Origin: JBLRWS01 sp047921075
GTDB lineage: Bacteria > Bacteroidota > Rhodothermia > Balneolales > Balneolaceae
Assembly: GCA_047921075.1 (NCBI GenBank)
Contig: JBLRWS010000029.1
Location: forward strand, 1-32,243
Direction of reading: 5' to 3'
DNA: 32,243 nucleotides
The translations under genes and the position numbers were made by a program. Positions within the stretch are counted from its first letter, which is position 1. Every line of letters begins with the position of its first letter. Shown piece by piece: positions 8,138-15,499 of the stretch. The notes below the pieces were generated by a model that made no database searches, was not told the DNA's origin, and saw only the letters and a program-made list of their open reading frames with translations.

Positions 8138-9265
8138 CTATCTGGAGAACGAAAAGACCCGGATCATCGGCGCAGCATCATCGGGGCGAACCAGCGCGTA
8201 GATCCGGTCATCGAGAATGGCACGTACCTGGGCATTTTGGGGGATGGAGAGCCGGCCGGCCGGAGAACCATCTATATTCAACACCACCCAGTTGGGCTCT
8301 TCATCATTGGTGGTTGTGATCTGCACCCAGATGTGCTGCCGGTTGTCGGTGAGCAGAGAGCGGATCACCCGACGGTAATCGGGCATCTTATCGCGCATCT
8401 GGCTTCGGAAGTTTGATCCCGCCGTGCGAAGAATCCCCTGTTTTTCTTCCTCGGTCAGGGGCACGGGCTCCACGGCATAGCGGATTTTGTGGCGATTGTC
8501 CGTTTCAGTATCCATTACCCGGATGGCAAACGCGTCGCTGTCGGCCGATACCACATAGCGGCGATCTGCCACAGAAAAATAGTTGGTTCTGCCCACGCCG
8601 CCCGGGATGGTTCGTACCGAAAAACCCTGACCCGCGACATTTACCAGATGGGTATTCGTTACCTCCACGGCAAGAGAGTCGCGCACCGGCCGCCCTTCAG
8701 CGTCGATTTGATTCATCGCCATCAGCCGTTCGTCGGTTTGGAGGTTATCGATGCTAAACACGTTGTTGGTCACGGCAAAAAAGTGATCGCCGGGCCCGTC
8801 AAAAAGCTGGCCGATGGTAGGGGCCGAGTCGTCCAGTGTTCGGATGTCGGTATGTTCCCACCGCCCTTGTTGCTGACGAAACGTGGTGAACCGCATTAAT
8901 CCGCTGTCGAAGACGGCCAGATCGTCGTTTTCAGTGATGGCGATGCTGTTGATGCGATCCATTTCGCCGGGCCCGCCACCCTGGCGCGAAAACGTTGAAA
9001 GATAGCTCCCATCCGCCGCAAAATGGTAGAACTGCTGGCTGGAATAGTCGGGTACAATCAGTTCCATTGTCGAGAGCACACCAACGGTAAAAATATTTCC
9101 AAACATCACATTGTCCGGTTCTGTGATGTCAAACTCGTGGGTTAGACTCCATTCCGGAAATCCCGTCAGGTCAGGGGTCGATTCTTCGTATGCGCTGCCG
9201 CAGCCCGAGGTTATCATGAATAAAAAAAACAGGAGGGCAGGCACCGATTTTTGATGAATACTCAT
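8138..9265 (-). CDS. six-bladed beta-propeller lipoprotein
   Basis: Protein of 375 residues. The signal sequence MSIHQKSVPALLFFLFMITS is followed by GC, with C22 as probable lipid anchor. The body has repeated short beta-strand units with blade-like motifs (FSRQGGGPGEMDRINSIAITENDDLAVFD; here split as GGGPGEMDRI and DDLAVFDSG), characteristic of the 6-bladed beta-propeller/BF3164-like lipoproteins common in Bacteroidota. The C-terminal QHIWVQIT and RIYALVRPDD segments match corresponding segments in the second propeller lipoprotein at 15574-16806, so the two are paralogues. Such proteins are thought to sit at the cell envelope; substrate and partners are not known. The upstream region carries a perfect 12-bp palindrome at 9281-9292. 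No operon partner is evident. Confidence 0.82.
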   Translation of the reverse strand: MSIHQKSVPALLFFLFMITSGCGSAYEESTPDLTGFPEWSLTHEFDITEPDNVMFGNIFTVGVLSTMELIVPDYSSQQFYHFAADGSYLSTFSRQGGGPGEMDRINSIAITENDDLAVFDSGLMRFTTFRQQQGRWEHTDIRTLDDSAPTIGQLFDGPGDHFFAVTNNVFSIDNLQTDERLMAMNQIDAEGRPVRDSLAVEVTNTHLVNVAGQGFSVRTIPGGVGRTNYFSVADRRYVVSADSDAFAIRVMDTETDNRHKIRYAVEPVPLTEEEKQGILRTAGSNFRSQMRDKMPDYRRVIRSLLTDNRQHIWVQITTTNDEEPNWVVLNIDGSPAGRLSIPQNAQVRAILDDRIYALVRPDDAAPMIRVFSFSR

Positions 9266-9280
9266 AATCAGATGGTTGAT

Positions 9281-9292
9281 TGATAGCTATCA
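9281..9292. promoter_or_regulatory. 12-bp perfect palindrome upstream of propeller lipoprotein
   Basis: TGATAGCTATCA is perfectly self-complementary and lies 16 nt upstream of the minus-strand start codon at 9265. A related inverted repeat, GATAGA-TTT-TCTATC, lies at 9396-9410 in the same intergenic region. Both contain GATAG, so they could be sites for one dimeric regulator. No experimental support; position and symmetry only. Confidence 0.3.
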
Positions 9293-9395
9293 CTCGTAAC
9301 ATAGTGAAAAACAGCAAAGTAATCCCGATCCGGCAGCTGCCTGAAAAAGCAGAATCTGCATGAATAAATACGCGTAGGATGAACCGTCTGTTTTT

Positions 9396-9410
9396 GATAG
9401 ATTTTCTATC
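9396..9410. promoter_or_regulatory. inverted repeat GATAGA/TCTATC
   Basis: Perfect 6-bp inverted repeat with a TTT centre in the divergent intergenic region 9266-9475, between the lipoprotein gene (minus) and the four-helix membrane protein gene (plus). It shares the GATAG half-site with the palindrome at 9281-9292. Confidence 0.25.
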
Positions 9411-9475
9411 GGGATGTGCTCTATGGAATGGCTTGGAAGAGTGCACGTGAGCCCGGATACAATCTGCTATAATCT

Positions 9476-9970
9476 ATGAACAAGCACCGATTACAACACG
9501 ATCACTGGTGGCTGATTGCAGCGGGAGCACTTTTTGTAGCTTCATTTTCTCTCCCCTCATTTAGCCTCCTCAGCGGGAATATTCTCTTTCTGGGATATGA
9601 ATGCGCCTATATCGCACCGGCCATTGCCCTGATGAACGACCCGGTTGCGGATCACTGGGCGGTTGAAATCTGGATCCGCTTTCATTATCTGTTGATGGGT
9701 TTGCACAATGTGATGCTGCCCGCCGCCGGATTTCTGTACAGCAAGATCAAAGCGGGGAGGCTGCGGTGGCTGGCGTGGGCGGTCGTTATATCAACCGGAA
9801 ATGCACTCCTTTTTTTACCGTACAATGCACTTTCTGCTGAGTCGTCCCTCTCCTCGCTGTTGCCCGGTTACTACGTCTGGACGGCCTCCTCTCTGATCAT
9901 CGCTTTCTGGATGGGAAGGGCACTCCGCCAAGCGCCGGCTACGACGCCGTTGAAAGGGGAATCAGAATGA
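9476..9970 (+). CDS. four-helix integral membrane protein of unknown function
   Basis: Protein of 164 residues with about four hydrophobic helices: residues 12-33, 38-54, 71-88 and 97-117, with a further hydrophobic segment at 130-148. The N-terminus is polar and histidine-rich (MNKHRLQHDHWW). I recognise no family motif. Its 3' end overlaps the convergent small acidic gene by 32 bp, so the last residues (ATTPLKGESE) are encoded opposite the end of that gene. No Shine-Dalgarno sequence is visible. A TATAAT lies 2 nt before the ATG, too close to serve as this gene's -10 box unless the true start is elsewhere. Confidence 0.65.
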   Translation: MNKHRLQHDHWWLIAAGALFVASFSLPSFSLLSGNILFLGYECAYIAPAIALMNDPVADHWAVEIWIRFHYLLMGLHNVMLPAAGFLYSKIKAGRLRWLAWAVVISTGNALLFLPYNALSAESSLSSLLPGYYVWTASSLIIAFWMGRALRQAPATTPLKGESE

Positions 9971-10196
9971 TATCCTCTACATTCAGCTCGGTGACTTCCA
10001 AAATCGGTTCGGCGATCTCAATTATCTCTTCCTCGCTGTAGTCCTCCAGCCCTTCCAGCTCAATGAAGAGGGTATCGTTAAGTTCGTCGTGAGAATACCG
10101 CGCTTCGGCCGAATCGAAACTCTCTTTTAGCGTGTGAACCAAAAACTCCACATCTTGCTGCCACGCTTCTGCGTCTTGTTCGCTATTTTCTGCCAT
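9939..10196 (-). CDS. small acidic protein of unknown function
   Basis: Protein of 85 residues, strongly acidic, with an N-terminal helical half (AWQQDVEFLVHTLKESFDSA) and a C-terminal alternating pattern rich in E, I and L (EEEIIEIAEPILEVTELNVE). No cysteine, signal peptide or membrane segment. It reads divergently from anmK with a 39-bp gap and overlaps the membrane protein gene tail to tail by 32 bp. The ordered composition and clean start support a real gene, but I do not recognise the family and assign no function. Confidence 0.6.
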   Translation of the reverse strand: MAENSEQDAEAWQQDVEFLVHTLKESFDSAEARYSHDELNDTLFIELEGLEDYSEEEIIEIAEPILEVTELNVEDIILIPLSTAS

Positions 10197-10235
10197 AATC
10201 AGGATCTGATCAATGTTTAAGGGAAGCTCAAAGAT

Positions 10236-11450
10236 ATGAATCCATCACTTAAAAAATGGTTGGCGATTGCCGGCCGGCCGTCGCGGACCATTATCGGTCT
10301 GATGTCGGGCACCTCGCTCGACGGACTCGATATCGCCCTGTGCAATATTTCCGGGTCCGGTACCGAAACAGATGCGGCTGTGGAGTTTTTTGCAACCGTT
10401 CCGTACAGCGACTATCACAAAAGCCATCTTCAAAAAGTGGTATCCAAAGAGCAGGTATCTCTTCGAGAGCTTTGCTGGCAGCATACCTGGCTGGGTGTTA
10501 CCCACGCGGATATGATTCTTGCCCAACTCGGCGAGTGGGGGGTGGATCCCGGCGACGTCGACTGCATTGCCAGCCACGGGCAAACCGTCTATCACTTTCC
10601 GGCGCATGAACAGCGCGACTATCCCGGCCGATTCAGCGCAACCTTACAGATGGGCGACGGTGATCAGATTGCGGCACGAACCGGCATCCTCACCATCAGC
10701 GATTTCCGCCAGAAACACACCGCTCACGGCGGGGAGGGGGCACCGCTCGCCGCGCTGGTCGATCCGCTTCTGTTTGCGGCGGATGACGAGACTCGCATAT
10801 TGCTCAACATTGGCGGAATGGCCAATTATAGCATTCTGCTGCCCGGCCGCGAATTGGAGGGTCCTGCTCCCTTTACCACCGATACCGGTCCCGGCAATAC
10901 GTTGATCGATGCCGCCTGCCGGACCCATTTTCAACATCCGTACGATCGGGACGGTCAGATCGCCGCTTCGGCAGCGGTTCATGAGCCGTTGCTGGACGCA
11001 CTGCTCGGCGATCCGTTTTTTGCGCAAGACGGTTCCAAAACCACCGGCCCCGAACGGTTTCACCTGCAGTGGGCCGAAGAGAGAGCGTCATCCGCCGGGC
11101 TCACACTCTCCGCAATCTCTCCGGAGCAGCAAATTGCAACCTACACAGAGCTAACGGCACGAACCATCGCCGACAGCGTACATCGTCACGCAACGGACCG
11201 GGATCTTGTGCGGGCATACATCAGCGGCGGGGGCGCTCACAACCCCGAACTGATGCGACGAATTCGCCATCATCTTGCGCCGATAGAGAGTGCAGGGCTG
11301 TCAGAGCTTGGTATCGACCCGGATGCGAAAGAGGCGCTGCTCATGGCTGTGCTGGCCAATGAATGCCTGGCCGGCGAAGGGTTCCCGTTTGGATCATCCA
11401 ACGGTGAAAGCCGACTGATTCGTCCGGGAAAGATCTCTTTTCCGGATTAA
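10236..11450 (+). CDS. anmK: anhydro-N-acetylmuramic acid kinase
   Basis: Cytoplasmic kinase of 404 residues that opens the 1,6-anhydro ring of anhydro-N-acetylmuramic acid and phosphorylates it to MurNAc-6-phosphate in peptidoglycan recycling. Family signatures are clear: GLMSGTSLDGLD (residues 21-32), the catalytic-region motif ASHGQTVYHFP, the phosphate-binding DTGPGNTLID, and ISGGGAHNPELMRRI near the C-terminus. It is longer than the E. coli enzyme (369 residues), mostly by an N-terminal extension and insertions. No other recycling gene (murQ, nagZ, ampG) is adjacent, so it appears as a stand-alone unit. Transcription probably ends at the hairpin at 11460-11487, which lies inside the end of the convergent gene. 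Confidence 0.96.
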   Translation: MNPSLKKWLAIAGRPSRTIIGLMSGTSLDGLDIALCNISGSGTETDAAVEFFATVPYSDYHKSHLQKVVSKEQVSLRELCWQHTWLGVTHADMILAQLGEWGVDPGDVDCIASHGQTVYHFPAHEQRDYPGRFSATLQMGDGDQIAARTGILTISDFRQKHTAHGGEGAPLAALVDPLLFAADDETRILLNIGGMANYSILLPGRELEGPAPFTTDTGPGNTLIDAACRTHFQHPYDRDGQIAASAAVHEPLLDALLGDPFFAQDGSKTTGPERFHLQWAEERASSAGLTLSAISPEQQIATYTELTARTIADSVHRHATDRDLVRAYISGGGAHNPELMRRIRHHLAPIESAGLSELGIDPDAKEALLMAVLANECLAGEGFPFGSSNGESRLIRPGKISFPD

Positions 11451-12373
11451 CCGGTTTGCCCGGCAGAAAGGGTGATGCCGGTTTTTTGTGCAATCGTCTC
11501 ATAGGCCGTTATCAGCCTGTGGCGCAGCGGCATCGATTGTTCATAAATGGCATGCTGTCGTTCGGCGTACTCTAACCGTCCCGCTTCGGTTTCAATTTTG
11601 ATGGGCGTTAAGCCAAAGGCGGTGGCGTCGTAAGGGCTCGCCATCATATCGATTTTCCGGGCCTCCAGCGCGTTTAAAAACGCATCCCGAAGCAGATCTC
11701 CATCCACCCAGGGATAATATTTATAGGCCAGTTTGTACAAGTCCATATTGGTATGCACACATCCGGGCTGTTCCATCCCGGGCATCGCCTCGCGCGACAG
11801 GGCGTGGCGGTTCAGCGGCCGTGCGTCCTCCGTAAAAAACCGAAATGCGTCGAAATGGGTGCAGAGCAGCGGCCGGGACTCAACCACCTTTGCAATCTCG
11901 GCAGGTGGCAGCCGAAGCGGAATCTGATCATGCCGTACATCGCCGGCTTTGTACACCATGGCCCATTCGTGCATGCCAAAACACCCAAACAGCGGCCTCC
12001 GCTCAGCCGAGGCGGTTAACACGCGATAATAAAATTGCAGGGCACGCTCCCGGTTTGCGGGAAACAAGGTTGGATCGAGCGCGGCAATCCCGTCACTGAT
12101 TTGTAACTCAGAAAAGGGCGGCAATGAATGTTCTTCGTCCAACTCCAGCGCATACCCGATGCCGGGCGACCAGCGCCGCAGATGTGCGGGCCGAAACGAG
12201 TAGTACTCAAACAGAAAGTCGAGCACCGGGTCTTTCTCCCGCCGCGAGCGTTTTTTCAGGTAGGGATCCAGAATCTTGTCGAGGGCAGCGGCATGGGCAG
12301 CAGCACGTTGCGTCCATTCAGATGCGGGCAGCACACGCTCAGCAACAAGTTCGTCTGTGATAGTGTTTAACAT
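11447..12373 (-). CDS. conserved protein of the family labelled 3-methyladenine DNA glycosylase
   Basis: Protein of 308 residues from the chosen start (MLNTITDELVAERVLPASEW). It matches a family I recall mainly from actinobacteria and Bacteroidota-like genomes, marked by RAAAHAAALD, DPVLDFLFEYYSFRPAHLRRWSPG (here seen as FLFEYYSFRPAHLRRW), FGCFGMHEWAMVY and GCVHTNMDLYKLAYKY. Databases often call it 3-methyladenine DNA glycosylase, but it shows no helix-hairpin-helix or AlkA/Tag/MPG signature, so that name should not be trusted. The conserved histidines suggest a metal or cofactor site; this is inference. An in-frame start at 12439 would overlap the divergent gene and add 22 atypical residues, so 12373 is preferred. 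It shares its stop codon region with anmK (4-bp tail overlap). Confidence 0.72.
   Translation of the reverse strand: MLNTITDELVAERVLPASEWTQRAAAHAAALDKILDPYLKKRSRREKDPVLDFLFEYYSFRPAHLRRWSPGIGYALELDEEHSLPPFSELQISDGIAALDPTLFPANRERALQFYYRVLTASAERRPLFGCFGMHEWAMVYKAGDVRHDQIPLRLPPAEIAKVVESRPLLCTHFDAFRFFTEDARPLNRHALSREAMPGMEQPGCVHTNMDLYKLAYKYYPWVDGDLLRDAFLNALEARKIDMMASPYDATAFGLTPIKIETEAGRLEYAERQHAIYEQSMPLRHRLITAYETIAQKTGITLSAGQTG
11460..11487 (+). terminator. intrinsic terminator of anmK, inside the convergent gene
   Basis: Stem CCGGCA/TGCCGG (11460-11465 with 11476-11481), 10-nt loop, then six T residues (11482-11487). It begins 10 nt after the anmK stop codon and lies within the last codons of the minus-strand gene ending at 11447. 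The sequence therefore serves both as coding sequence and as plus-strand terminator. Confidence 0.7.
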
Positions 12374-12431
12374 TTTACTAAAATAAGGCGGAATTAGCGG
12401 TTTTAACAGATCAACTTCTGTACCATTTATT

Positions 12432-13322
12432 ATGCTCACACAGCTTTGGCACTTTGTTGTGCATCTTCGCCCGCATTACATGATGGGGATTCTTTCGGGC
12501 GGCTATCTGCTTGGCGGCGTCCTTTCCGAATCGATGGCGGCAGGCACATACTGGGCACAGTTTTTTAATGTACATATTCTTCTTTTTGGAGGTGCTACGG
12601 CCTATAATTCCTGGTGGGATCGGGATGAGGGTCCGGTTGGCGGGCTTAAACATCCCCCAAAAATGAAATCGTGGATGCACGCTGCTTCCCTGTTGCTGAT
12701 GGCGCTCGGCTTTTTCTGGTCACTCACAGTTGGTGTGGTTTACAGCCTGGTTTACCTGGCCAGCCTGCTGCTGTTCTGGCTCTACTCTACGCCGCATGCA
12801 CGGTGGAAGGGAAGACCGCTGCTCAGCCTGTTTACCATCGCGGTGAGTACCGGTGTTAATGCAGTGTTGATGGGGACACTTGCCGCAGGGGGAGCGATTA
12901 GCCTGCCGGTTTTGTTATCATCCGCAGGAGCGGCATTTATTTTACTGGCGATGTATCCCGTTTCGCAAATTTTTCAGATGGAAGAAGACCGGAGCCGGGG
13001 CGATATCACGTTTGCCGTAAAGTTCGGCCAACGTGGCGTGGTGAATTTTTTTACAGCCGCTTTTTTTGGCGGTTTGATGGTGCTCTCGGCCGGGCTGGCG
13101 ATGGTCATGTGGCTGCCGGCACTGATTTTGATGATTGGGTGTACGGCTGCCGGTATCATTCTGCGAATGAAGATTCAAGGGCTGCGTGGTGTTCGTGCCG
13201 AGTACCCCAACGTGATGAGAATAAAAGCCCTGGCGTCATTCTCTTTTGTTTTCTTTCTATTGATTGCTAATGTGCTGCGCCATCAATGGTTTGGCTTTGC
13301 CCTGTTTCAAGAGTATTTTTAA
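12432..13322 (+). CDS. UbiA family prenyltransferase
   Basis: Integral membrane protein of 296 residues with about eight transmembrane helices. The first aspartate-rich motif is seen as YNSWWDRDEGPVGG (N59, D63, D65), the second as EEDRSRGDITFAVKFG (D186, D191); these bind the magnesium-diphosphate of an isoprenoid donor in UbiA enzymes. The YSTPHARWKGRP loop between helices is also typical. UbiA-type enzymes prenylate aromatic rings, hemes or chlorophyll-type acceptors. The acceptor cannot be told from sequence, and no quinone or heme genes flank it. It reads divergently from the minus-strand gene starting at 12373, with a 58-bp gap, and is followed after 21 nt by a thioredoxin-fold gene. 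Confidence 0.85.
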   Translation: MLTQLWHFVVHLRPHYMMGILSGGYLLGGVLSESMAAGTYWAQFFNVHILLFGGATAYNSWWDRDEGPVGGLKHPPKMKSWMHAASLLLMALGFFWSLTVGVVYSLVYLASLLLFWLYSTPHARWKGRPLLSLFTIAVSTGVNAVLMGTLAAGGAISLPVLLSSAGAAFILLAMYPVSQIFQMEEDRSRGDITFAVKFGQRGVVNFFTAAFFGGLMVLSAGLAMVMWLPALILMIGCTAAGIILRMKIQGLRGVRAEYPNVMRIKALASFSFVFFLLIANVLRHQWFGFALFQEYF

Positions 13323-13343
13323 AACAAAAAAACAGATAGAACT

Positions 13344-13970
13344 ATGAACAATACAACGGTTAAAGAGGTCATAACACGCGACCTGGTCAATGCGGCCATG
13401 ACGTACGAAGAGTACCGCAACATGATTGACGATTTAATGAGCAGCGGAAAAACCACCGGGGAAAATCACTCCGAGGCGATGCTGCACTACACAAAAATGA
13501 ATGTACACCGAATGAAACGCCACGACAAGCGTACGGAGCTGTCGGACGACATGAAAGAGACGTTGTCCCGCATCGAAAGGCCGCAGGTCTGGCTGGTGCT
13601 TACCGAAGCGTGGTGCGGCGATGCTGCTCAATCGGTTCCGGTCATGAACCAAATGGCCGAACAGAACGAAAATATTCAGCTGAAGCTGATTCTCCGGGAT
13701 GAGAATCTCGACGTGATGGATCAGTTTTTGCAGCGAGGAAAAAGCCGATCTATTCCCAAGCTGATTATTCTGGATGCGGGCACACTCGACGTGCTTGGCC
13801 ACTGGGGCCCCCGGCCCGAAGAGTCACAGGAGCTGTACGACACCCTTCGCAGTTCAAATGAGATGGCCTATCAGGAAGTGGCCGAACATCTGCACAAGTG
13901 GTACGCCGACAATAAATCGGAAGCGATCCAGTCGGAAATTTCCGGCGTACTTCAGGATATTCTCAATTAA
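13344..13970 (+). CDS. thioredoxin-fold protein with a single active-site cysteine
   Basis: Protein of 208 residues. A helical N-terminal domain (about 1-75) precedes a thioredoxin-like domain with VWLVLTEAWCGDAAQSVPVM; C91 sits where the first catalytic cysteine of thioredoxin would be, but the second position is alanine (CGDA). The cis-proline loop is SIPKLIILD. This matches the Thioredoxin_9-type family of Firmicutes and Bacteroidota, whose members often act as single-thiol proteins. No signal peptide. It follows the prenyltransferase gene by 21 nt and is closed by a strong terminator, so the two may form a short operon. Redox partner unknown; a bacilliredoxin-like thiol-handling role is possible. 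Confidence 0.82.
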   Translation: MNNTTVKEVITRDLVNAAMTYEEYRNMIDDLMSSGKTTGENHSEAMLHYTKMNVHRMKRHDKRTELSDDMKETLSRIERPQVWLVLTEAWCGDAAQSVPVMNQMAEQNENIQLKLILRDENLDVMDQFLQRGKSRSIPKLIILDAGTLDVLGHWGPRPEESQELYDTLRSSNEMAYQEVAEHLHKWYADNKSEAIQSEISGVLQDILN

Positions 13971-13985
13971 GCACATCCCCGTTTT

Positions 13986-14021
13986 AAAAAGCACCGTCAT
14001 TATGTTGATGGTGCTTTTTTT
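13986..14021 (+). terminator. strong intrinsic terminator
   Basis: A 14-bp stem (13986-13999 with 14006-14019) containing GCACC/GGTGC with one G-T wobble, a 6-nt loop and a following T-run to 14021. It starts 15 nt after the thioredoxin-fold gene and ends 14 nt before the aminotransferase start, so the aminotransferase probably needs its own promoter or partial read-through. The A-run on the other flank would also permit termination on the minus strand. Confidence 0.85.
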
Positions 14022-14035
14022 ACGATGTTGATACG

Positions 14036-15226
14036 ATGAAAACCCCAGCCGACTCCTTCTTTCAGCACATTGCACAGACCAGCGACTCGCCGATGGCCCT
14101 GGAGATTGAACGGGCAGAAGGCTGCCTGTTGTATACCACCGATGGCCGGGAGTATCTCGATCTAATTTCGGGAATAGCTGTGAGCTCTCTGGGGCACCGG
14201 CACCCGGCTGTGATTGAAGCGATCGAAAAGCAGTTGAAGCGTCATCTGCACGTGATGGTATACGGAGAGTACATTCAGCAGCCTCAAAGCGAACTGGCAC
14301 AACTTCTCACCGATCAGCTGCCCGACTCGCTCGATCGCGTCTACTTTGTAAACAGTGGCACCGAAGCCAACGAAGGAGCACTGAAACTGGCCAAAAAATC
14401 GACGGGCCGCTCACAGTTTGTGGCCTTTAAAAACAGCTACCACGGCGATACCCATGGCTCGCTGAGCGTCACCGGCCGCGATGTCTACCGCGATCCCTAT
14501 CTGCCGCTGCTGGAGGGCGTTACCTTTCTCGATTTCAATCAGAAAGAGCAGCTCGGTGCTATCACAGAGCAAACGGCAGCGGTTATTTTGGAGCCGATTC
14601 AGGGAGAGGGAGGGATTATTCCGGCCGATCCCGATTGGCTGCAAGCCGTGCGCGACCGATGCGATGAAACCGGCACATGTCTTATTTTTGATGAGATTCA
14701 GACCGGCTTTTTCCGCACCGGCTCACTCTTTGCCTTTCAGCATTATGGGGTGGTGCCCGACATTCTCTGCCTGGCCAAAGCGATGGGCGGCGGTATGCCA
14801 ATCGGGGCATTCGTCTCTTCATCGGCACATTTCGAGGCGTTCAAACACGATCCGCCGCTTAATCATGTGACCACGTTTGGCGGACACCCGGTTAGTTGTG
14901 CAGCCGCGCACGCCAACCTGAAAACGTTGCTGGAGATGAATGCGGGCGAAAAAGCGATGCGAATCGCCGAAATCGCCCGCCACATGCTGCGCGCAGACGG
15001 CATCACCGAAGTGCGTGGGCGGGGCGCCATGCTTGGCCTGCAGTTACGGGATGCGGAACTGACCCGAAACGTGGTAGCTCACTGTTTTGAGAAAGGGTTG
15101 ATCCTGGGCTGGACTCTCCACTCCAATTCGCTCGTCCGCATCGCACCGCCACTCATTATTGAAGAAGAGAAACTTCGCCACAGTTTTGATATTATTGTGG
15201 AGGCTGTGGGGAGATATTCGGGGTAA
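14036..15226 (+). CDS. class III PLP-dependent aminotransferase (acetylornithine aminotransferase-like)
   Basis: Cytoplasmic fold-type I aminotransferase of 396 residues. The phosphate-binding SGTEANE motif is at 107-113, the cofactor-ring aspartate is D219 in IFDEIQTG, and the Schiff-base lysine is K248 in LAKAMGGGMPIG. The length and TTFGGHPVSCAAAHANL motif fit the acetylornithine/ornithine/4-aminobutyrate aminotransferase group. No arginine or GABA pathway gene is adjacent, so the substrate cannot be fixed; acetylornithine or ornithine-type omega-amino acids are most likely. proC at 24-25 kb is the only other proline/ornithine-related gene in the window and is not linked. No clear ribosome binding site precedes the ATG. 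Confidence 0.88.
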   Translation: MKTPADSFFQHIAQTSDSPMALEIERAEGCLLYTTDGREYLDLISGIAVSSLGHRHPAVIEAIEKQLKRHLHVMVYGEYIQQPQSELAQLLTDQLPDSLDRVYFVNSGTEANEGALKLAKKSTGRSQFVAFKNSYHGDTHGSLSVTGRDVYRDPYLPLLEGVTFLDFNQKEQLGAITEQTAAVILEPIQGEGGIIPADPDWLQAVRDRCDETGTCLIFDEIQTGFFRTGSLFAFQHYGVVPDILCLAKAMGGGMPIGAFVSSSAHFEAFKHDPPLNHVTTFGGHPVSCAAAHANLKTLLEMNAGEKAMRIAEIARHMLRADGITEVRGRGAMLGLQLRDAELTRNVVAHCFEKGLILGWTLHSNSLVRIAPPLIIEEEKLRHSFDIIVEAVGRYSG

Positions 15227-15252
15227 GCAATGGATTGGTTGTACTGTATTTT

Positions 15253-15268
15253 GTTCTATTGATAGAAC
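15253..15268. promoter_or_regulatory. perfect palindrome upstream of the toxin-antitoxin relic
   Basis: GTTCTAT-TG-ATAGAAC, 7-bp arms around a 2-nt centre, ending 24 nt before the presumed original antitoxin start. Phd/YefM antitoxins repress their own operon through short palindromes at such positions, so this is a plausible surviving operator. Symmetry and position are seen; function is inferred. Confidence 0.4.
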
Positions 15269-15292
15269 GAAAAATGGTCTAAAAATCTCGCA

Positions 15293-15499
15293 ATAAAACG
15301 TTTACAACTCGATACGGATATTCAGCCTCGTTCAGAGTTCAGCAGTACTATTAGACGTGTCTGAATATGAAAAATGGTCGATACCATCGAACTACTGCAA
15401 GAGGTTAACCGTGCAAGAGAGGAGTTGGAAGAAGGCAAGGGAGTACCGCATAAAGAGGGTCTCGAAACGTTAAATAAAAGGATAGCAGAGATTAAATGA
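15293..15499 (+). pseudogene. decayed Phd/YefM-type antitoxin
   Basis: Pieces of one antitoxin occur in order but in three frames. From 15293 the frame reads [M]KRLQLDTDIQPRSEF, the family N-terminus, with ATA in place of a start codon. From about 15339 a second frame reads SAVLLDVSEYEK, which in intact members lies about 30 residues further on, so an internal segment is deleted at the junction near 15340. At 15370-15374 five A residues stand where six are needed for GAA AAA ATG. After this one-base loss the third frame continues as MVDTIELLQEVNRAREE through GKGVPHKEGL to the stop at 15497-15499. The last 41 residues could still be translated from the ATG at 15374, giving only the toxin-binding C-terminal part. 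The gene overlaps the toxin fragment by ATGA, as in intact modules. Confidence 0.75.

Noticed and set aside
9468..9473. TATAAT just before the membrane protein gene at 9476
   Set aside because: A -10 box there would put the transcription start inside the coding sequence, and no -35 or usable downstream start codon within 50 codons supports it.
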